Numbered from the stretch's first letter, positions 1 through 7,836 are shown. The stretch: DNA of 25,212 nt from JAETTH01 sp964455975 (GCA_964455975.1 CAYVYP010000016.1:1-25212); one strand, 5' to 3'. Translations and numbers: made by a program. The notes: generated by a model not told the origin, from the sequence alone.

Positions 1-1317
1 GCACATTCTTTTTGTTGCACCCATTATATTTGTTGGGTTTACTGCTTTATCTGTTGAAATAAGTACAAATCTTTTTACATTGTATTTATCTGCACAATTT
101 ACAACATTATATGTTCCAAATATGTTATTTTTTATAGCTTCTAATGGACTTACTTCCATTAATGGAACATGTTTATGTGCTGCTGCATGAAATACTAAAT
201 ATGGTTTATGTTCTTCAAATACTTTTTCTAATCTTTTTTTATCTCTTACACTTCCAACAATTGCACTTATTTTTACATTAGGATAATTTCTTCTTAATTC
301 CATTTCGATATCATATAAATTATTTTCATATATATCAAATATTACAAGTTCTTCAGGTTTAAATTTTATTATTTGTCTGCAAAGTTCAGAGCCTATTGAA
401 CCACCACCACCTGTAACCATAACTACATTTTTATTTATTAATGTTGAAATATTATAATTATCTAATATTATTGGATCTCTTCCTAAAATATCTTCTATTT
501 CTACATCTCTTAAATTTTCCATCATATTTTTATTATTTATAATATCTTCTGTGCTTGGTAAAATTCTTATTTTTGCACCTGTATCTTGACATAATTTTAA
601 TATTTCTTTTTTATTTTTATTGTCTATTTTAGATATTGAGAAAAATATTAAGTCTACATTTGCTTCTTTTGCTATTTTTACTATATCTTTTCTTGAACCT
701 ATAATTCCAACTCCAGAAATTGAACAATTTTTTTTATTCATATCATCATCTATTATTCCTATAATGTTATACTGTTCTCTCATTGTTTCTTTAATAGATT
801 TTATTATGTCTTTTGCTGCTTTTCCTCCACCTATAATAAGTAGATTTCTTTTCTTTTCTGGATTTGCATTGCCTTTTAATATTATTTTATTAGTCATTAA
901 AAATCTGATTATTATTCTATATGAAACTAAAATTAGTCCAGCTAACACTGATGCTAATAAACTTTCTTTTGCTGATACTATTTTTAAATTTAAAATTATG
1001 CCTAACATAGAAATAACATTAGATGAAACTAAACATGCTAAAATATACGCAAAATAATCTTTTCCGCTTTCAAACCTAGTTATATTCCTATATAAATTAA
1101 ATAAATGAAAAAATATTTGATATATTAATATTGCTATTAATATTGTAAAATTTATAGAATTTATATGTTCATTTGTTAATTCATATATGTTATTTTCTAT
1201 AAATATTTGTGCTATGTAATAGCTTATAGCTATTGTGCATATGTCCATAAAAAATAATATTATTTTACTGTATTTTCCTAACTTTTGTATTATTTTTTGT
1301 ATTTTCATTTTTTGCAT
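1..1317 (-). CDS. Polysaccharide biosynthesis protein, CapD/FlaA1/PglF-type nucleotide-sugar 4,6-dehydratase (3' end missing)
   Basis: The gene runs off the left edge, so only the first 439 codons are present. The N-terminal part has hydrophobic stretches typical of the multi-pass membrane region of CapD/PglF-type proteins. A first Rossmann-like domain (about residues 140-270) is followed by the dehydratase domain. That domain shows the nucleotide-binding motif VTGGGGSIGSELC at 301-313, HAAAHKHVPLME further on, and STDKAVNPTNIMGATKR at 421-437. Met432 sits where short-chain dehydrogenases usually have the catalytic Tyr, with Lys436 four residues later, as is usual in this subfamily. The family removes water from UDP-linked sugars in the first step of making capsule or glycan sugars. 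Two ATGs, at 1317 and 1308, follow an AAGGGG ribosome site; spacing is 3 or 12 nt, so the start is uncertain. The neighbouring LCP ligase fits a role in envelope glycopolymers. Confidence 0.9.
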   Translation of the reverse strand, partial: MQKMKIQKIIQKLGKYSKIILFFMDICTIAISYYIAQIFIENNIYELTNEHINSINFTILIAILIYQIFFHLFNLYRNITRFESGKDYFAYILACLVSSNVISMLGIILNLKIVSAKESLLASVLAGLILVSYRIIIRFLMTNKIILKGNANPEKKRNLLIIGGGKAAKDIIKSIKETMREQYNIIGIIDDDMNKKNCSISGVGIIGSRKDIVKIAKEANVDLIFFSISKIDNKNKKEILKLCQDTGAKIRILPSTEDIINNKNMMENLRDVEIEDILGRDPIILDNYNISTLINKNVVMVTGGGGSIGSELCRQIIKFKPEELVIFDIYENNLYDIEMELRRNYPNVKISAIVGSVRDKKRLEKVFEEHKPYLVFHAAAHKHVPLMEVSPLEAIKNNIFGTYNVVNCADKYNVKRFVLISTDKAVNPTNIMGATKRMC

Positions 1318-1344
1318 TTTCCCCTTAAATATTTTACTTTTAAA

Positions 1345-1373
1345 ATTATATAACACTGCTCTACAAAATGCAA
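1345..1373 (-). promoter_or_regulatory. Sigma-A-type promoter of the CapD-like gene
   Basis: Read on the minus strand, TTGCAT (1368-1373) and a perfect TATAAT (1345-1350) are separated by exactly 17 bp. The predicted start point is about 20 nt before the ribosome site and the ATG at 1317, so the gene probably has its own promoter downstream of the lcp terminator. Confidence 0.65.
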
Positions 1374-1429
1374 CTTTTTAAGGTATTTTTTTACATATTT
1401 TTTGTTATTTTTTTAAATTAATAAGAAAA

Positions 1430-1492
1430 GGAGATACAATAATTCAAATACAACCCATATTAAGGTATAAGTATTTTTAATATTGTATCTCC
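1430..1492 (-). terminator. Long hairpin after the LCP gene, putative terminator
   Basis: GGAGATACAAT at 1430-1440 is the exact reverse complement of ATTGTATCTCC at 1482-1492, and one more pair extends the stem to 12 bp. The loop is about 40 nt and contains a weaker inner pairing. On the minus strand the stem is followed by TTTTCTTATT. It starts 16 nt past the stop of the LCP gene. The long loop is unusual for a plain terminator, so a regulatory RNA structure is an alternative. Confidence 0.5.
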
Positions 1493-1508
1493 CAATTTTT
1501 TGACTATT

Positions 1509-2522
1509 TTATTCTGTATATCCTGTTTTCTTTACTATTTTTTGGCTTATTTCTTGTACTGTTGTTGATGGTGTATAGTCTGCTTCTCCAAATAAGTCTG
1601 CATGTAATTGTTTTACATTTGATTCTAATGTAATTGGTACTCCATACCATCTGTCTAATGTTATTCCTCTTGTTTTATATGGCCAACCAACACTTTCTCC
1701 TATTGAATATGATGCTATACTTGGTAATAAACCTAATATTTCATTTGCAGTAATATTTGTACGTACATGTGGTAACATTGTATCTACTAAACTATTTAAT
1801 TGTCCTATATTCATTTTCTTTGCTTTACTAAATATTGCATCTATAACATCTCTCATACGTTCTGTTCTTTTATAATCTGAATCTATTTTTCTTATTCTTG
1901 CATATGCTAATGCTTGTTCTCCATTTAATGTATATGTTCCTGCTACGCTTATTCCTGATATTTGTGTTGCTTCTGCTGATGTAACTTTCATTGTTATTCC
2001 ACCAACTGCTTCAACTAATGTTTTTACTGTATCAAAGTTTACTGTTACATATTCTGTTATATTTAAATCTAAATTTGTATTTATTGTACTAAGTGCTAAT
2101 TTTGCTCCACCATATGCAAATGCGTGTGTTATTTTGTCTAATGGATGTGCATCATTTATTCTTACATATGTATCTCTGTATATAGATAATAACTTAACTT
2201 CATTTGTTTCTTGATTTATACTTGCTATTATCATGCAATCACTTCTTGAATCTGAAAATATATCTTGTCTTGCATCTATTCCTAAAATAGCAATATTTCT
2301 ATACTTAGATAAACTTTCTTTTACACCTTCGTTTACATCTATTTCTGATGCTGATAACTCATCATAATCTATTTTTCCTAATTTATCTTGTACATACCAA
2401 TATCCTACTCCAGCAACTATTCCAAAAATTACTACTAATACTGATAATATTATTAAAAATGTTTTTAAAAACATAGATTTTTGTGTTGTTTTTTTCTTTG
2501 TTTTTACTTCTTTGTTACTCAT
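1509..2522 (-). CDS. LytR-CpsA-Psr (LCP) family cell-wall glycopolymer transferase
   Basis: This 337-residue protein has a lysine-rich cytoplasmic start, one membrane helix at about residues 19-47, and an extracellular LCP domain from about 73 to 240. Family motifs are visible: NIAILGIDARQD, then DSRSDCMIIASIN, LLSIYRDTYVRI, VTVNFDTVKTLVEAVGGI, and LNGEQALAYARIRKIDSDYKRTERMRDVI. The Arg and Asp residues of these motifs bind the pyrophosphate of the lipid-linked donor. LCP enzymes move teichoic acid, capsule or other glycopolymers from undecaprenyl pyrophosphate onto peptidoglycan. An AGAGGAAG ribosome site precedes the ATG at 2522. The CapD-like gene just downstream suggests work on the same glycopolymer, although a terminator and promoter separate the two. 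Which polymer it attaches cannot be told from sequence. Confidence 0.93.
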   Translation of the reverse strand: MSNKEVKTKKKTTQKSMFLKTFLIILSVLVVIFGIVAGVGYWYVQDKLGKIDYDELSASEIDVNEGVKESLSKYRNIAILGIDARQDIFSDSRSDCMIIASINQETNEVKLLSIYRDTYVRINDAHPLDKITHAFAYGGAKLALSTINTNLDLNITEYVTVNFDTVKTLVEAVGGITMKVTSAEATQISGISVAGTYTLNGEQALAYARIRKIDSDYKRTERMRDVIDAIFSKAKKMNIGQLNSLVDTMLPHVRTNITANEILGLLPSIASYSIGESVGWPYKTRGITLDRWYGVPITLESNVKQLHADLFGEADYTPSTTVQEISQKIVKKTGYTE

Positions 2523-2573
2523 TTTTCTTCCTCTTTCTTTTTCATTTTTTTATCTGTTCTTTTTTCTTACATT

Positions 2574-2601
2574 ATTATACAATAAATATTAAAATTGTAA
2601 A
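2574..2601 (-). promoter_or_regulatory. Promoter of the LCP gene
   Basis: On the minus strand TTTACA (2596-2601) and TATAAT (2574-2579) are 16 bp apart. The -35 box lies just past the stop of the upstream permease gene, leaving about 50 nt of leader before the ATG at 2522. Confidence 0.6.
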
Positions 2602-2605
2602 GTGT

Positions 2606-5530
2606 TTATTCTACACTTTTTAATGATTCTATCATGTCTATTTTTTTAAGTGAAAAATATGTGATAATGTTTACTATTAAAGTAAATGCTATTGTTATTA
2701 CAATTCCATATATATAGCTTTGCAATTCTACTCTTTTGTCAAACATTAACATGTCAAGTTCAGCTGTTTGTAATATAAACATATTTAAAAAGTATCCTCC
2801 AACTAGCCCTAATAAAATTCCTATTATTGTTAATATTACAGTTTCTCTTGAAACATATTTATATACTTCTTTATCATAAAATCCTAGTACTTTTATTGTT
2901 GCTAATTCTCTTATTCTTTCACTTATATTTACATTTGCTAAATTATATAATACTACAAATGCTAGCATTCCTGCAGATATTATTAATATCCATACTACCA
3001 TTGTCATATTTTTCATTACATCATCAAATATTCCTTTTATATTTGATGTAAATGTAACTCCAGAAATTCCTTCTGTATTTAATATTTCTTTTCCTAATAT
3101 GTCTTCTTGCTGCTCTGTTAAGTTATTATTAATTGTAAATATTGCATTATATTTTAATTCTTCATTAAATAAATTTTTATATAATGTTGGAGACATATAA
3201 ATATAGTGTCTTAAGTAATTCTCTGCTATTTTTCCTATTTTTGCTTCTACAATTATATCATCTGTATTTTTTATTTTTATTATATCTCCTGGTTTTGCAT
3301 TTAATAATTTTGCTATTTTTTCTGTTATTATTATTTCTTCGTCATTTAATTCAAATATTTCGCTTTTGGTTCTTTGTTTTACTGTTATAAATTCTTTTAA
3401 TTCTTCATAACTTTCCGGTACTATTATTTGTATAGTTTGGTTACTATCATTTACAGTTACTGATTGCATATTTATTTTTGTAAGCTTTAAAATTTCTTCT
3501 TTATCTAGTATTGTTTGTGTTTTTTCATCTATTTCTTTTTGTGAAAGTGAATCTTTAAAATCTATTTGTGTATCATATTTAAAAATTTGACCATATTGTG
3601 CTGGTATCATATTACTTATAGAATCTCTTAGTCCAAAACCTGCTACTATTAGAGAAGTACATCCTAATATTCCTATTATTGTCATTAAAAATCTTTTTTT
3701 ATATCTGAATATATTTCTTACTGTTACTTTTCTACTAAATTTAAGCCTTTTCCATATAAATGGTATTCTTTCTAATAATACTCTTTTTCCCATCTTTGGT
3801 GATTTTGGTCTCATTAATACTGCTGGCATTTGATTTAATTCTTTTATACAGGTATATATTGTTGCTCCACATGTACATAATATTGCTATTCCAAATCCCA
3901 TTATTGCATATTCTAAATTAAATTCTATTGTTACATTTGGCGTTGTGTACATCATTTGATACATTTCATATACTATTTTAGGAATTATACCAAAACCTAT
4001 ACAAACTCCTATTGCTGATCCTAATGTTGTTGCTAGTAATGCATATAAAATATATTTACTTGCTATTTGTATTTTATTATATCCTAATGCTTTTAACCCA
4101 CCAATTTGTATTCTTTGTTCTTCTACCATGCGTGTCATTGATGTTAGGCTTATTAATGCTGCTACTATAAAAAATATTACTGGGAATACTTTTGCTATAT
4201 TTTCTATTCTTTGTGTGTCTTGTTTATAGCTTTCTATTCCTTGATTTTCACTTCTTGTTAATATATACCATTCAGGCTTTTTTATATCTTTTAACTTTTC
4301 TTTTGCATCATCTAGTTTTGTTTGTGCGTCTGCTATTTTTTCATCCGCTTCTTTTCTTGCATCTGTTAATTTTTGTTGATTTTGTTTTACTTTAGTTTCA
4401 CCTGAAGTTACTTCTTTTTTTGCTGCTGCTAATTGTGTTTGTGTTTGCTTTTTTGTTACAGCTAATTGTGCTTTTTTAGTATCTAGCTCTGCTTGCTGCT
4501 CTTCTAATGGATTATTTAATGCTTTTTTCTGAGCATCTAGCTGTGCCTGTGCTTCTTGAAACTGTTTTTCTGCTGATGCTAGCTCTGTATTTGCCTTTTT
4601 TTCATTTGCTGTTATTTCTGCTTTTGCATTTGATAATTTCTTTTTAGCTGAATCTATTTGATTTTGTGCATCTTGTATTTTATCTTCTGCTTTTTTCTTT
4701 TCTTCATCTAAAGTTTTTTGTGCATCTTCTATTTTTGCATTTGCTGTATTTATTACTTCATTATACCTTGCTTCTTTTCTAGCATCTTGTATGTCTTCTA
4801 TTTTTGATTTTATTTGCTTTACTTTATTTTCATATTCATTTCCGAATGAATTTAAGTCTTGTGTATTTGCTACTTTTAAGTATATTTCAGTATATATGTC
4901 AGTATTTATTATTTCTTTTGGTACAAACATATAGTAATTTATTGTTCCTGAACCTAATTTACTAGAGCCTCTTTCATGAGAAATATATAGTGGTGATTCT
5001 ATTGTTCCTACAATTTTCATATTGCTTTGTTTTAATAAGTCTTTTTCATTTCCTTCATCATCTTTTATTTTTTCTGGTGATAATTCAATTGTATCACCTA
5101 CTTTTTTATTGATTTTTTTTAGGAAGTTTTCTTCTATTACACATTCATTTTCGTTTTTTGGAAGACTTCCTTCTATTAACTTAAGTGTGTTTATTTTTTC
5201 TGGCATTGTATATAGTTTAACAACTAAATCTATATCTTGAGTTTCTACTATTGCATCTGCTGAATATGCGCTTTCGATGCTTTCTACTCCATCTATTTTA
5301 GAAAGTTCTTCAATATCAGAATTAGTTAATCCTAATGTAGAAATAACTTCTATATCCATTGTATTTAATTCATCTAAATATGTATCAACTGTATGTTGCA
5401 TAACTGGACTTGTTGCTTTAATTCCCGCAAAAAAGCCTACACCTAAAAGAACGATTAGTACTAATGATAAAAATCGTTTGAATGTGTTTTTTATTTCTTT
5501 GAAACAGTCTTTTAAGAGTGTTTTATTCAT
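2606..5530 (-). CDS. FtsX-like ABC transporter permease with a large extracellular coiled coil
   Basis: The 974-residue protein has about eight predicted membrane helices: near 20-38, 445-466, 492-518, 542-562, 612-634 and three in the last 135 residues. This is the doubled FtsX/MacB-type permease layout. Each FtsX half carries the usual cytoplasmic motif, EEQRIQIGGLKALGY near 470-484 and SERIRELATIKVLGF in the C-terminal half. Between helices 1 and 2 there is a folded region, then a long Ala/Lys/Glu/Gln-rich heptad stretch at about 235-415 that should form an extracellular coiled coil. Permeases of this kind work with a paired ATPase in export, lipoprotein or peptide handling, or control of cell-wall hydrolases. 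The start ATG immediately follows the stop of the ATPase gene (TAAATG), which implies translational coupling. The substrate is not identifiable. Confidence 0.9.
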   Translation of the reverse strand: MNKTLLKDCFKEIKNTFKRFLSLVLIVLLGVGFFAGIKATSPVMQHTVDTYLDELNTMDIEVISTLGLTNSDIEELSKIDGVESIESAYSADAIVETQDIDLVVKLYTMPEKINTLKLIEGSLPKNENECVIEENFLKKINKKVGDTIELSPEKIKDDEGNEKDLLKQSNMKIVGTIESPLYISHERGSSKLGSGTINYYMFVPKEIINTDIYTEIYLKVANTQDLNSFGNEYENKVKQIKSKIEDIQDARKEARYNEVINTANAKIEDAQKTLDEEKKKAEDKIQDAQNQIDSAKKKLSNAKAEITANEKKANTELASAEKQFQEAQAQLDAQKKALNNPLEEQQAELDTKKAQLAVTKKQTQTQLAAAKKEVTSGETKVKQNQQKLTDARKEADEKIADAQTKLDDAKEKLKDIKKPEWYILTRSENQGIESYKQDTQRIENIAKVFPVIFFIVAALISLTSMTRMVEEQRIQIGGLKALGYNKIQIASKYILYALLATTLGSAIGVCIGFGIIPKIVYEMYQMMYTTPNVTIEFNLEYAIMGFGIAILCTCGATIYTCIKELNQMPAVLMRPKSPKMGKRVLLERIPFIWKRLKFSRKVTVRNIFRYKKRFLMTIIGILGCTSLIVAGFGLRDSISNMIPAQYGQIFKYDTQIDFKDSLSQKEIDEKTQTILDKEEILKLTKINMQSVTVNDSNQTIQIIVPESYEELKEFITVKQRTKSEIFELNDEEIIITEKIAKLLNAKPGDIIKIKNTDDIIVEAKIGKIAENYLRHYIYMSPTLYKNLFNEELKYNAIFTINNNLTEQQEDILGKEILNTEGISGVTFTSNIKGIFDDVMKNMTMVVWILIISAGMLAFVVLYNLANVNISERIRELATIKVLGFYDKEVYKYVSRETVILTIIGILLGLVGGYFLNMFILQTAELDMLMFDKRVELQSYIYGIVITIAFTLIVNIITYFSLKKIDMIESLKSVE

Positions 5531-6232
5531 TTACCATTCTATCCTTTCTATTGGTGTTGGATTCTCATTTTTCTCACTACTTTGTGCTGTACCATTTTTA
5601 AAATAAATTACTTTATCTGCCATTGGTGTTAAACTTGTATTATGTGTAATTATTATAACTGTCATTTTTTCTTTTCTACATGTATCTTGTAATAATTGTA
5701 GTATTTGTTTTCCTGTATTATAATCTAATGCCCCTGTTGGTTCATCACATAATAATAGTTTTGGATTTTTAGCTATTGCTCTTGCTATTGCTACTCTTTG
5801 TTGCTCTCCTCCTGATAGTTGTGATGGAAAATTATTCATCCTATCTTCTAGTCCTACTTTTTTTAATATTGTTTTTGGATCTAATGGTTTTTTACATATT
5901 TCTGTTGCAAGTTCAACATTTTCAAGTGCTGTTAGGTTTTGTACTAAATTGTAAAATTGAAAAACAAATCCTATATCTTCTCTTCTATATTTGGTAAGTT
6001 CTTTTGAATTTAATTTACTTATTTCTTTATCATCTACTATTACTTTTCCGGAGGTTAAAAAATCCATTCCTCCTACAATATTAAGTGCTGTTGTTTTTCC
6101 TGCTCCACTTGGTCCTACAATTACAACAAGTTCACCTTTTTCTATATTAAAGCTAGTATTATCAAGTGCTTTTATACTAACCTCACCCATTTTATATTCT
6201 TTTACTACGTTTTCAAAACTTATGTATGACAT
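5531..6232 (-). CDS. ABC transporter ATP-binding protein, MacB/LolD-type
   Basis: I place the start at the ATG at 6232 because AAGGAGG (6238-6244) sits 5 nt upstream; a longer reading to 6289 has no such site. The 233-residue product carries Walker A GPSGAGKTT (40-48), the Q-loop VFQFYNL, signature LSGGEQQRVAIARA (139-152), Walker B LLLCDEPTGALD (159-170) and the H-loop ITHN. These are hallmarks of ATPases paired with FtsX-like permeases. It directly precedes the permease with no intergenic base, so the two surely form one transporter. It would hydrolyse ATP at the inner face of the membrane to drive mechanical changes in the permease and its extracellular coiled coil. Confidence 0.95.
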   Translation of the reverse strand: MSYISFENVVKEYKMGEVSIKALDNTSFNIEKGELVVIVGPSGAGKTTALNIVGGMDFLTSGKVIVDDKEISKLNSKELTKYRREDIGFVFQFYNLVQNLTALENVELATEICKKPLDPKTILKKVGLEDRMNNFPSQLSGGEQQRVAIARAIAKNPKLLLCDEPTGALDYNTGKQILQLLQDTCRKEKMTVIIITHNTSLTPMADKVIYFKNGTAQSSEKNENPTPIERIEW

Positions 6233-6293
6233 ATTTTCCTCCTTCAAAGTAGTTGTTTTTATAATTTTTTCTATTTTTAAATTATCCACTTGT

Positions 6294-6323
6294 ATTATAC
6301 AATACTTAATATAAGTTTATCAA
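6294..6323 (-). promoter_or_regulatory. Promoter of the ABC transporter operon
   Basis: On the minus strand TTGATA (6318-6323) and TATAAT (6294-6299) are separated by 18 bp. It lies downstream of the transposase remnant and about 50 nt before the AAGGAGG of the ATPase gene. The predicted start point lies near 6287, which also argues against the longer ATPase start at 6289. Confidence 0.6.
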
Positions 6324-6550
6324 TAAAAGGCACAATAAATTTACAAAATTTCTATTTATTTTAATTACTATAAATCAGATTAATAAAAATAATCTTTCTC
6401 CCAATTTTGTATATTTGTATTAATATATTGCCATATTCTATTATATTCTAGTTCATTACGAATAATATGGTCATGATAAGATTTTTGCCATATAGAAAAT
6501 CCGATTTGTTTAGAGATAGAACCTTTAAATTGTTTTATTATTCGTGATAT

Positions 6551-6576
6551 TGTAGGGGGAGAACTCTGTTCTCCCG
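6551..6576. repeat. REP-like palindrome, copy 1 (inside the transposase, carries the frameshift)
   Basis: The core GGGAGAAC-TCT-GTTCTCCC at 6557-6575 has 8-bp arms and a 3-nt loop. It is inverted relative to copies 2 and 3. It has TGTAGGGGG at its left side, one G more than the TGTAGGGG seen in the other two copies, and that extra base breaks the transposase frame. Confidence 0.85.
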
Positions 6577-6721
6577 ATTATTCGATCTGCTATTATTATA
6601 ATCATGTGTATATGATTTGGCATAATTACATATTTATCAATAACAACATTTATATATTTCTCTTTTATTTTTTCTATTTCTTTTTTTATTCGTATTCCTA
6701 TTTTAGTTAATATTATATTTC

Positions 6722-6762
6722 TATATTGCGGGAGAACAGAGTTCTCCCCTACATTTATATTT
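6722..6762. repeat. REP-like palindrome, copy 2 (inside the transposase)
   Basis: The core GGGAGAACAGAGTTCTCCC is at 6730-6748. The full 41 bases, including the AT-rich flanks, are identical to copy 3. It lies in frame inside the transposase and encodes VGENSVLPQ on the minus strand. Confidence 0.9.
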
Positions 6763-6907
6763 CCTAATATGTTTTTTCTATCTTTTATACATATTGTAAT
6801 AAAATAATATCCTTCATTTGAATAATCATATTCGTTTAATCTATTACATTTTCTTATAGGTAATTTTTCTCTCATACACATTTTTTTCTACACTCAATAT
6901 CTATTTT

Positions 6908-6948
6908 TATATTGCGGGAGAACAGAGTTCTCCCCTACATTTATATTT
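6908..6948. repeat. REP-like palindrome, copy 3 (upstream of the transposase)
   Basis: The core is at 6916-6934 and the whole 41-bp unit equals copy 2 base for base. It begins 27 nt upstream of the transposase start and could be a substrate of the transposase. The rest of the 6882-7039 gap is AT-rich with nothing else I can support. Confidence 0.85.
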
Positions 6949-7039
6949 TCTCAATAAATTATTTTATGCATATTTAATAAACTATATTGATTTATAGCTT
7001 TTATCTTTTATTTGGTTATCTGTTTTTGGAAATTTTGAA

Positions 7040-7333
7040 TTAAGAATTAAAATTTTTTGTATTGATTATACTATCCATATATATTGAGTTTTTAAAAACA
7101 AAATATGTAATTATATATTTTTTATTAATTGTTAATTTTCTATATTCTTTTTCTAATAATTTAATTTTTGGCGTTCTATATGGAAAATATTCTAAAGAAA
7201 TAATTGATTTTTCAAAAATTGATAATAATTTTCTTGAAGAATTAATATTTATTCTAGCTAAGTACTTTATATGTTTTTTTACAATTTTTTGAAAATTATT
7301 TGATGTTACTATATTGTATTTTATTATTATCAC
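7040..7333 (-). CDS. RelE/ParE-family toxin of a type II toxin-antitoxin pair
   Basis: This basic protein of up to 97 residues has the ParE/RelE pattern: an early strand (KYNIVTSNNFQKIVKKHIKYLA), a helix, YFPYRTPKI in the middle and KYIITYFVFKNSIYMDSI near the end. Family members inhibit gyrase or cleave mRNA on the ribosome; I cannot say which. The first 38 nt overlap the end of the antitoxin gene, which is typical of such pairs. The start is odd. GTG at 7331-7333 abuts GGAGA with no spacer, while the position with the same 10-nt spacing used by the antitoxin start holds ATA (7322-7324) instead of ATG. From there the protein would begin KYNIVTSN, as relatives commonly do after Met. Translation may therefore be weak or the toxin may be silenced. 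Confidence 0.75.
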   Translation of the reverse strand: MIIIKYNIVTSNNFQKIVKKHIKYLARININSSRKLLSIFEKSIISLEYFPYRTPKIKLLEKEYRKLTINKKYIITYFVFKNSIYMDSIINTKNFNS

Positions 7334-7478
7334 TCTCCTGTTGTATTATATTTTCTAGTTCTGCAAATAATTTTTTAATTGGATATCCTTTAAATCCATT
7401 TTTTCTTTCTTTTTCAGCTTGAAATAAATCTAATAGTATTCTTTCATCTATTATTTCATTTTGCTTTTTTAATTTCAT
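7296..7478 (-). CDS. Small antitoxin partner of the ParE/RelE-like toxin
   Basis: I choose the ATG at 7478 because AAGGAGAG lies upstream with a 10-nt gap from GGAG; an in-frame start at 7514 would lie at or upstream of the predicted transcription start. The 60-residue product is charged and mostly helical, with QAEKERKNGFKGYPIKKLFAELENII in two halves resembling the C-terminal toxin-binding region of RelB/Phd-like antitoxins. I see no obvious full DNA-binding domain, so autoregulation is unproven. It lies upstream of and overlaps the toxin gene by 38 nt, the usual antitoxin-first order. The call rests mainly on this arrangement. Confidence 0.65.
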   Translation of the reverse strand: MKLKKQNEIIDERILLDLFQAEKERKNGFKGYPIKKLFAELENIIQQESDNNKIQYSNIK

Positions 7479-7502
7479 TTTTATCACTCTCCTTATAAAA
7501 TA

Positions 7503-7531
7503 ATAATATATCAATGTTAAACATTTGTCAA
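7503..7531 (-). promoter_or_regulatory. Promoter of the toxin-antitoxin pair
   Basis: On the minus strand a perfect TTGACA (7526-7531) is followed 17 bp later by TATTAT (7503-7508), just upstream of the antitoxin ribosome site. Confidence 0.6.
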
Positions 7532-7557
7532 TTAGTTTAATTTGCTAAAATTCGACA

Positions 7558-7800
7558 TTAATTTGGTTTTATTACATATTCTAAATCTTCTATAAAAGGA
7601 AATATTTCATTAACTCTTGTTAATGTTACCATTTGCATTCTTGGTTGTGGATTTTTATCATGTGCTGATAATAGTTTTTGAGTGTAGCAGTTTTCTGTTG
7701 TTTTAAATAATAAATATTTATTTTTCACATATGTAAATTTAAATTCAAATCCATTATCTAATTCTTCTATAAATTGTTCTAGTGTATATTTTTCTTCCAT
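7558..7800 (-). CDS. Hypothetical protein, 80 residues
   Basis: I do not recognise this protein. It has a clear AAGGAGAG ribosome site before its ATG and lies 89 nt downstream of ligA, so it may be the last gene of that operon. The sequence is mildly acidic and soluble-looking, with EEKYTLEQFIEELDNGFEFKFTYVKNKYLLFKTT at the start (a helix then strands), NPQPRMQMVTLTRVNEIFPFI in the C-terminal half, and no signal peptide or membrane helix. A single Cys (NCYTQKL) is present. The good ribosome site and coding character support a real gene; a palindrome separates it from ligA. Confidence 0.6.
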   Translation of the reverse strand: MEEKYTLEQFIEELDNGFEFKFTYVKNKYLLFKTTENCYTQKLLSAHDKNPQPRMQMVTLTRVNEIFPFIEDLEYVIKPN

Positions 7801-7836
7801 ATGCTCTCCTTTTGTTTGTTTTTAGTTTTTTTGTTA

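Larger units (their letters stand above)
6380..6881 (-). pseudogene. REP-associated tyrosine transposase (RAYT, IS200/Y1 family), frameshifted
   Basis: The N-terminal part (6881 down to about 6560) encodes REKLPIRKCNRLNEYDY, YYFITICIKDRKNILG and the HUH metal motif in VIMPNHIHMII, which identify a Y1/RAYT transposase. The reading frame stops at 6525, but a neighbouring frame continues at once with ISRIIKQFKG, then IGFSIWQKSYHDHIIRNE and a normal end at 6380. The tyrosine nucleophile region lies in this displaced part. Removing one G from the run of five at 6555-6559 restores a 166-residue protein of normal RAYT length. Two copies of a palindromic repeat lie inside the gene: one encodes VGENSVLP near residue 44, the other GRTEFSP in the opposite orientation. 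RAYTs process REP hairpins. The gene is either decayed or carries a sequencing error. Confidence 0.85.

Noticed and set aside
620..1057. A 145-residue plus-strand open frame in the CapD-like gene
   Set aside because: The minus strand carries clear CapD/PglF motifs over the same bases; the plus-strand frame is a low-complexity shadow.
4270..4830. Repetitive DNA in the permease gene, considered as a tandem repeat array
   Set aside because: The similarity comes from Ala/Lys/Gln-rich coiled-coil codons; no unit of fixed length repeats at the DNA level.
6551..6948. The three palindromes considered as a CRISPR array
   Set aside because: Only three copies, one inverted, with unequal gaps that contain coding sequence; no spacers and no cas genes.
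7062..7292. A plus-strand hydrophobic frame opposite the toxin gene, possibly a small membrane peptide
   Set aside because: The composition follows from AT-rich antisense; there is no ribosome site and the minus-strand toxin pattern is better.
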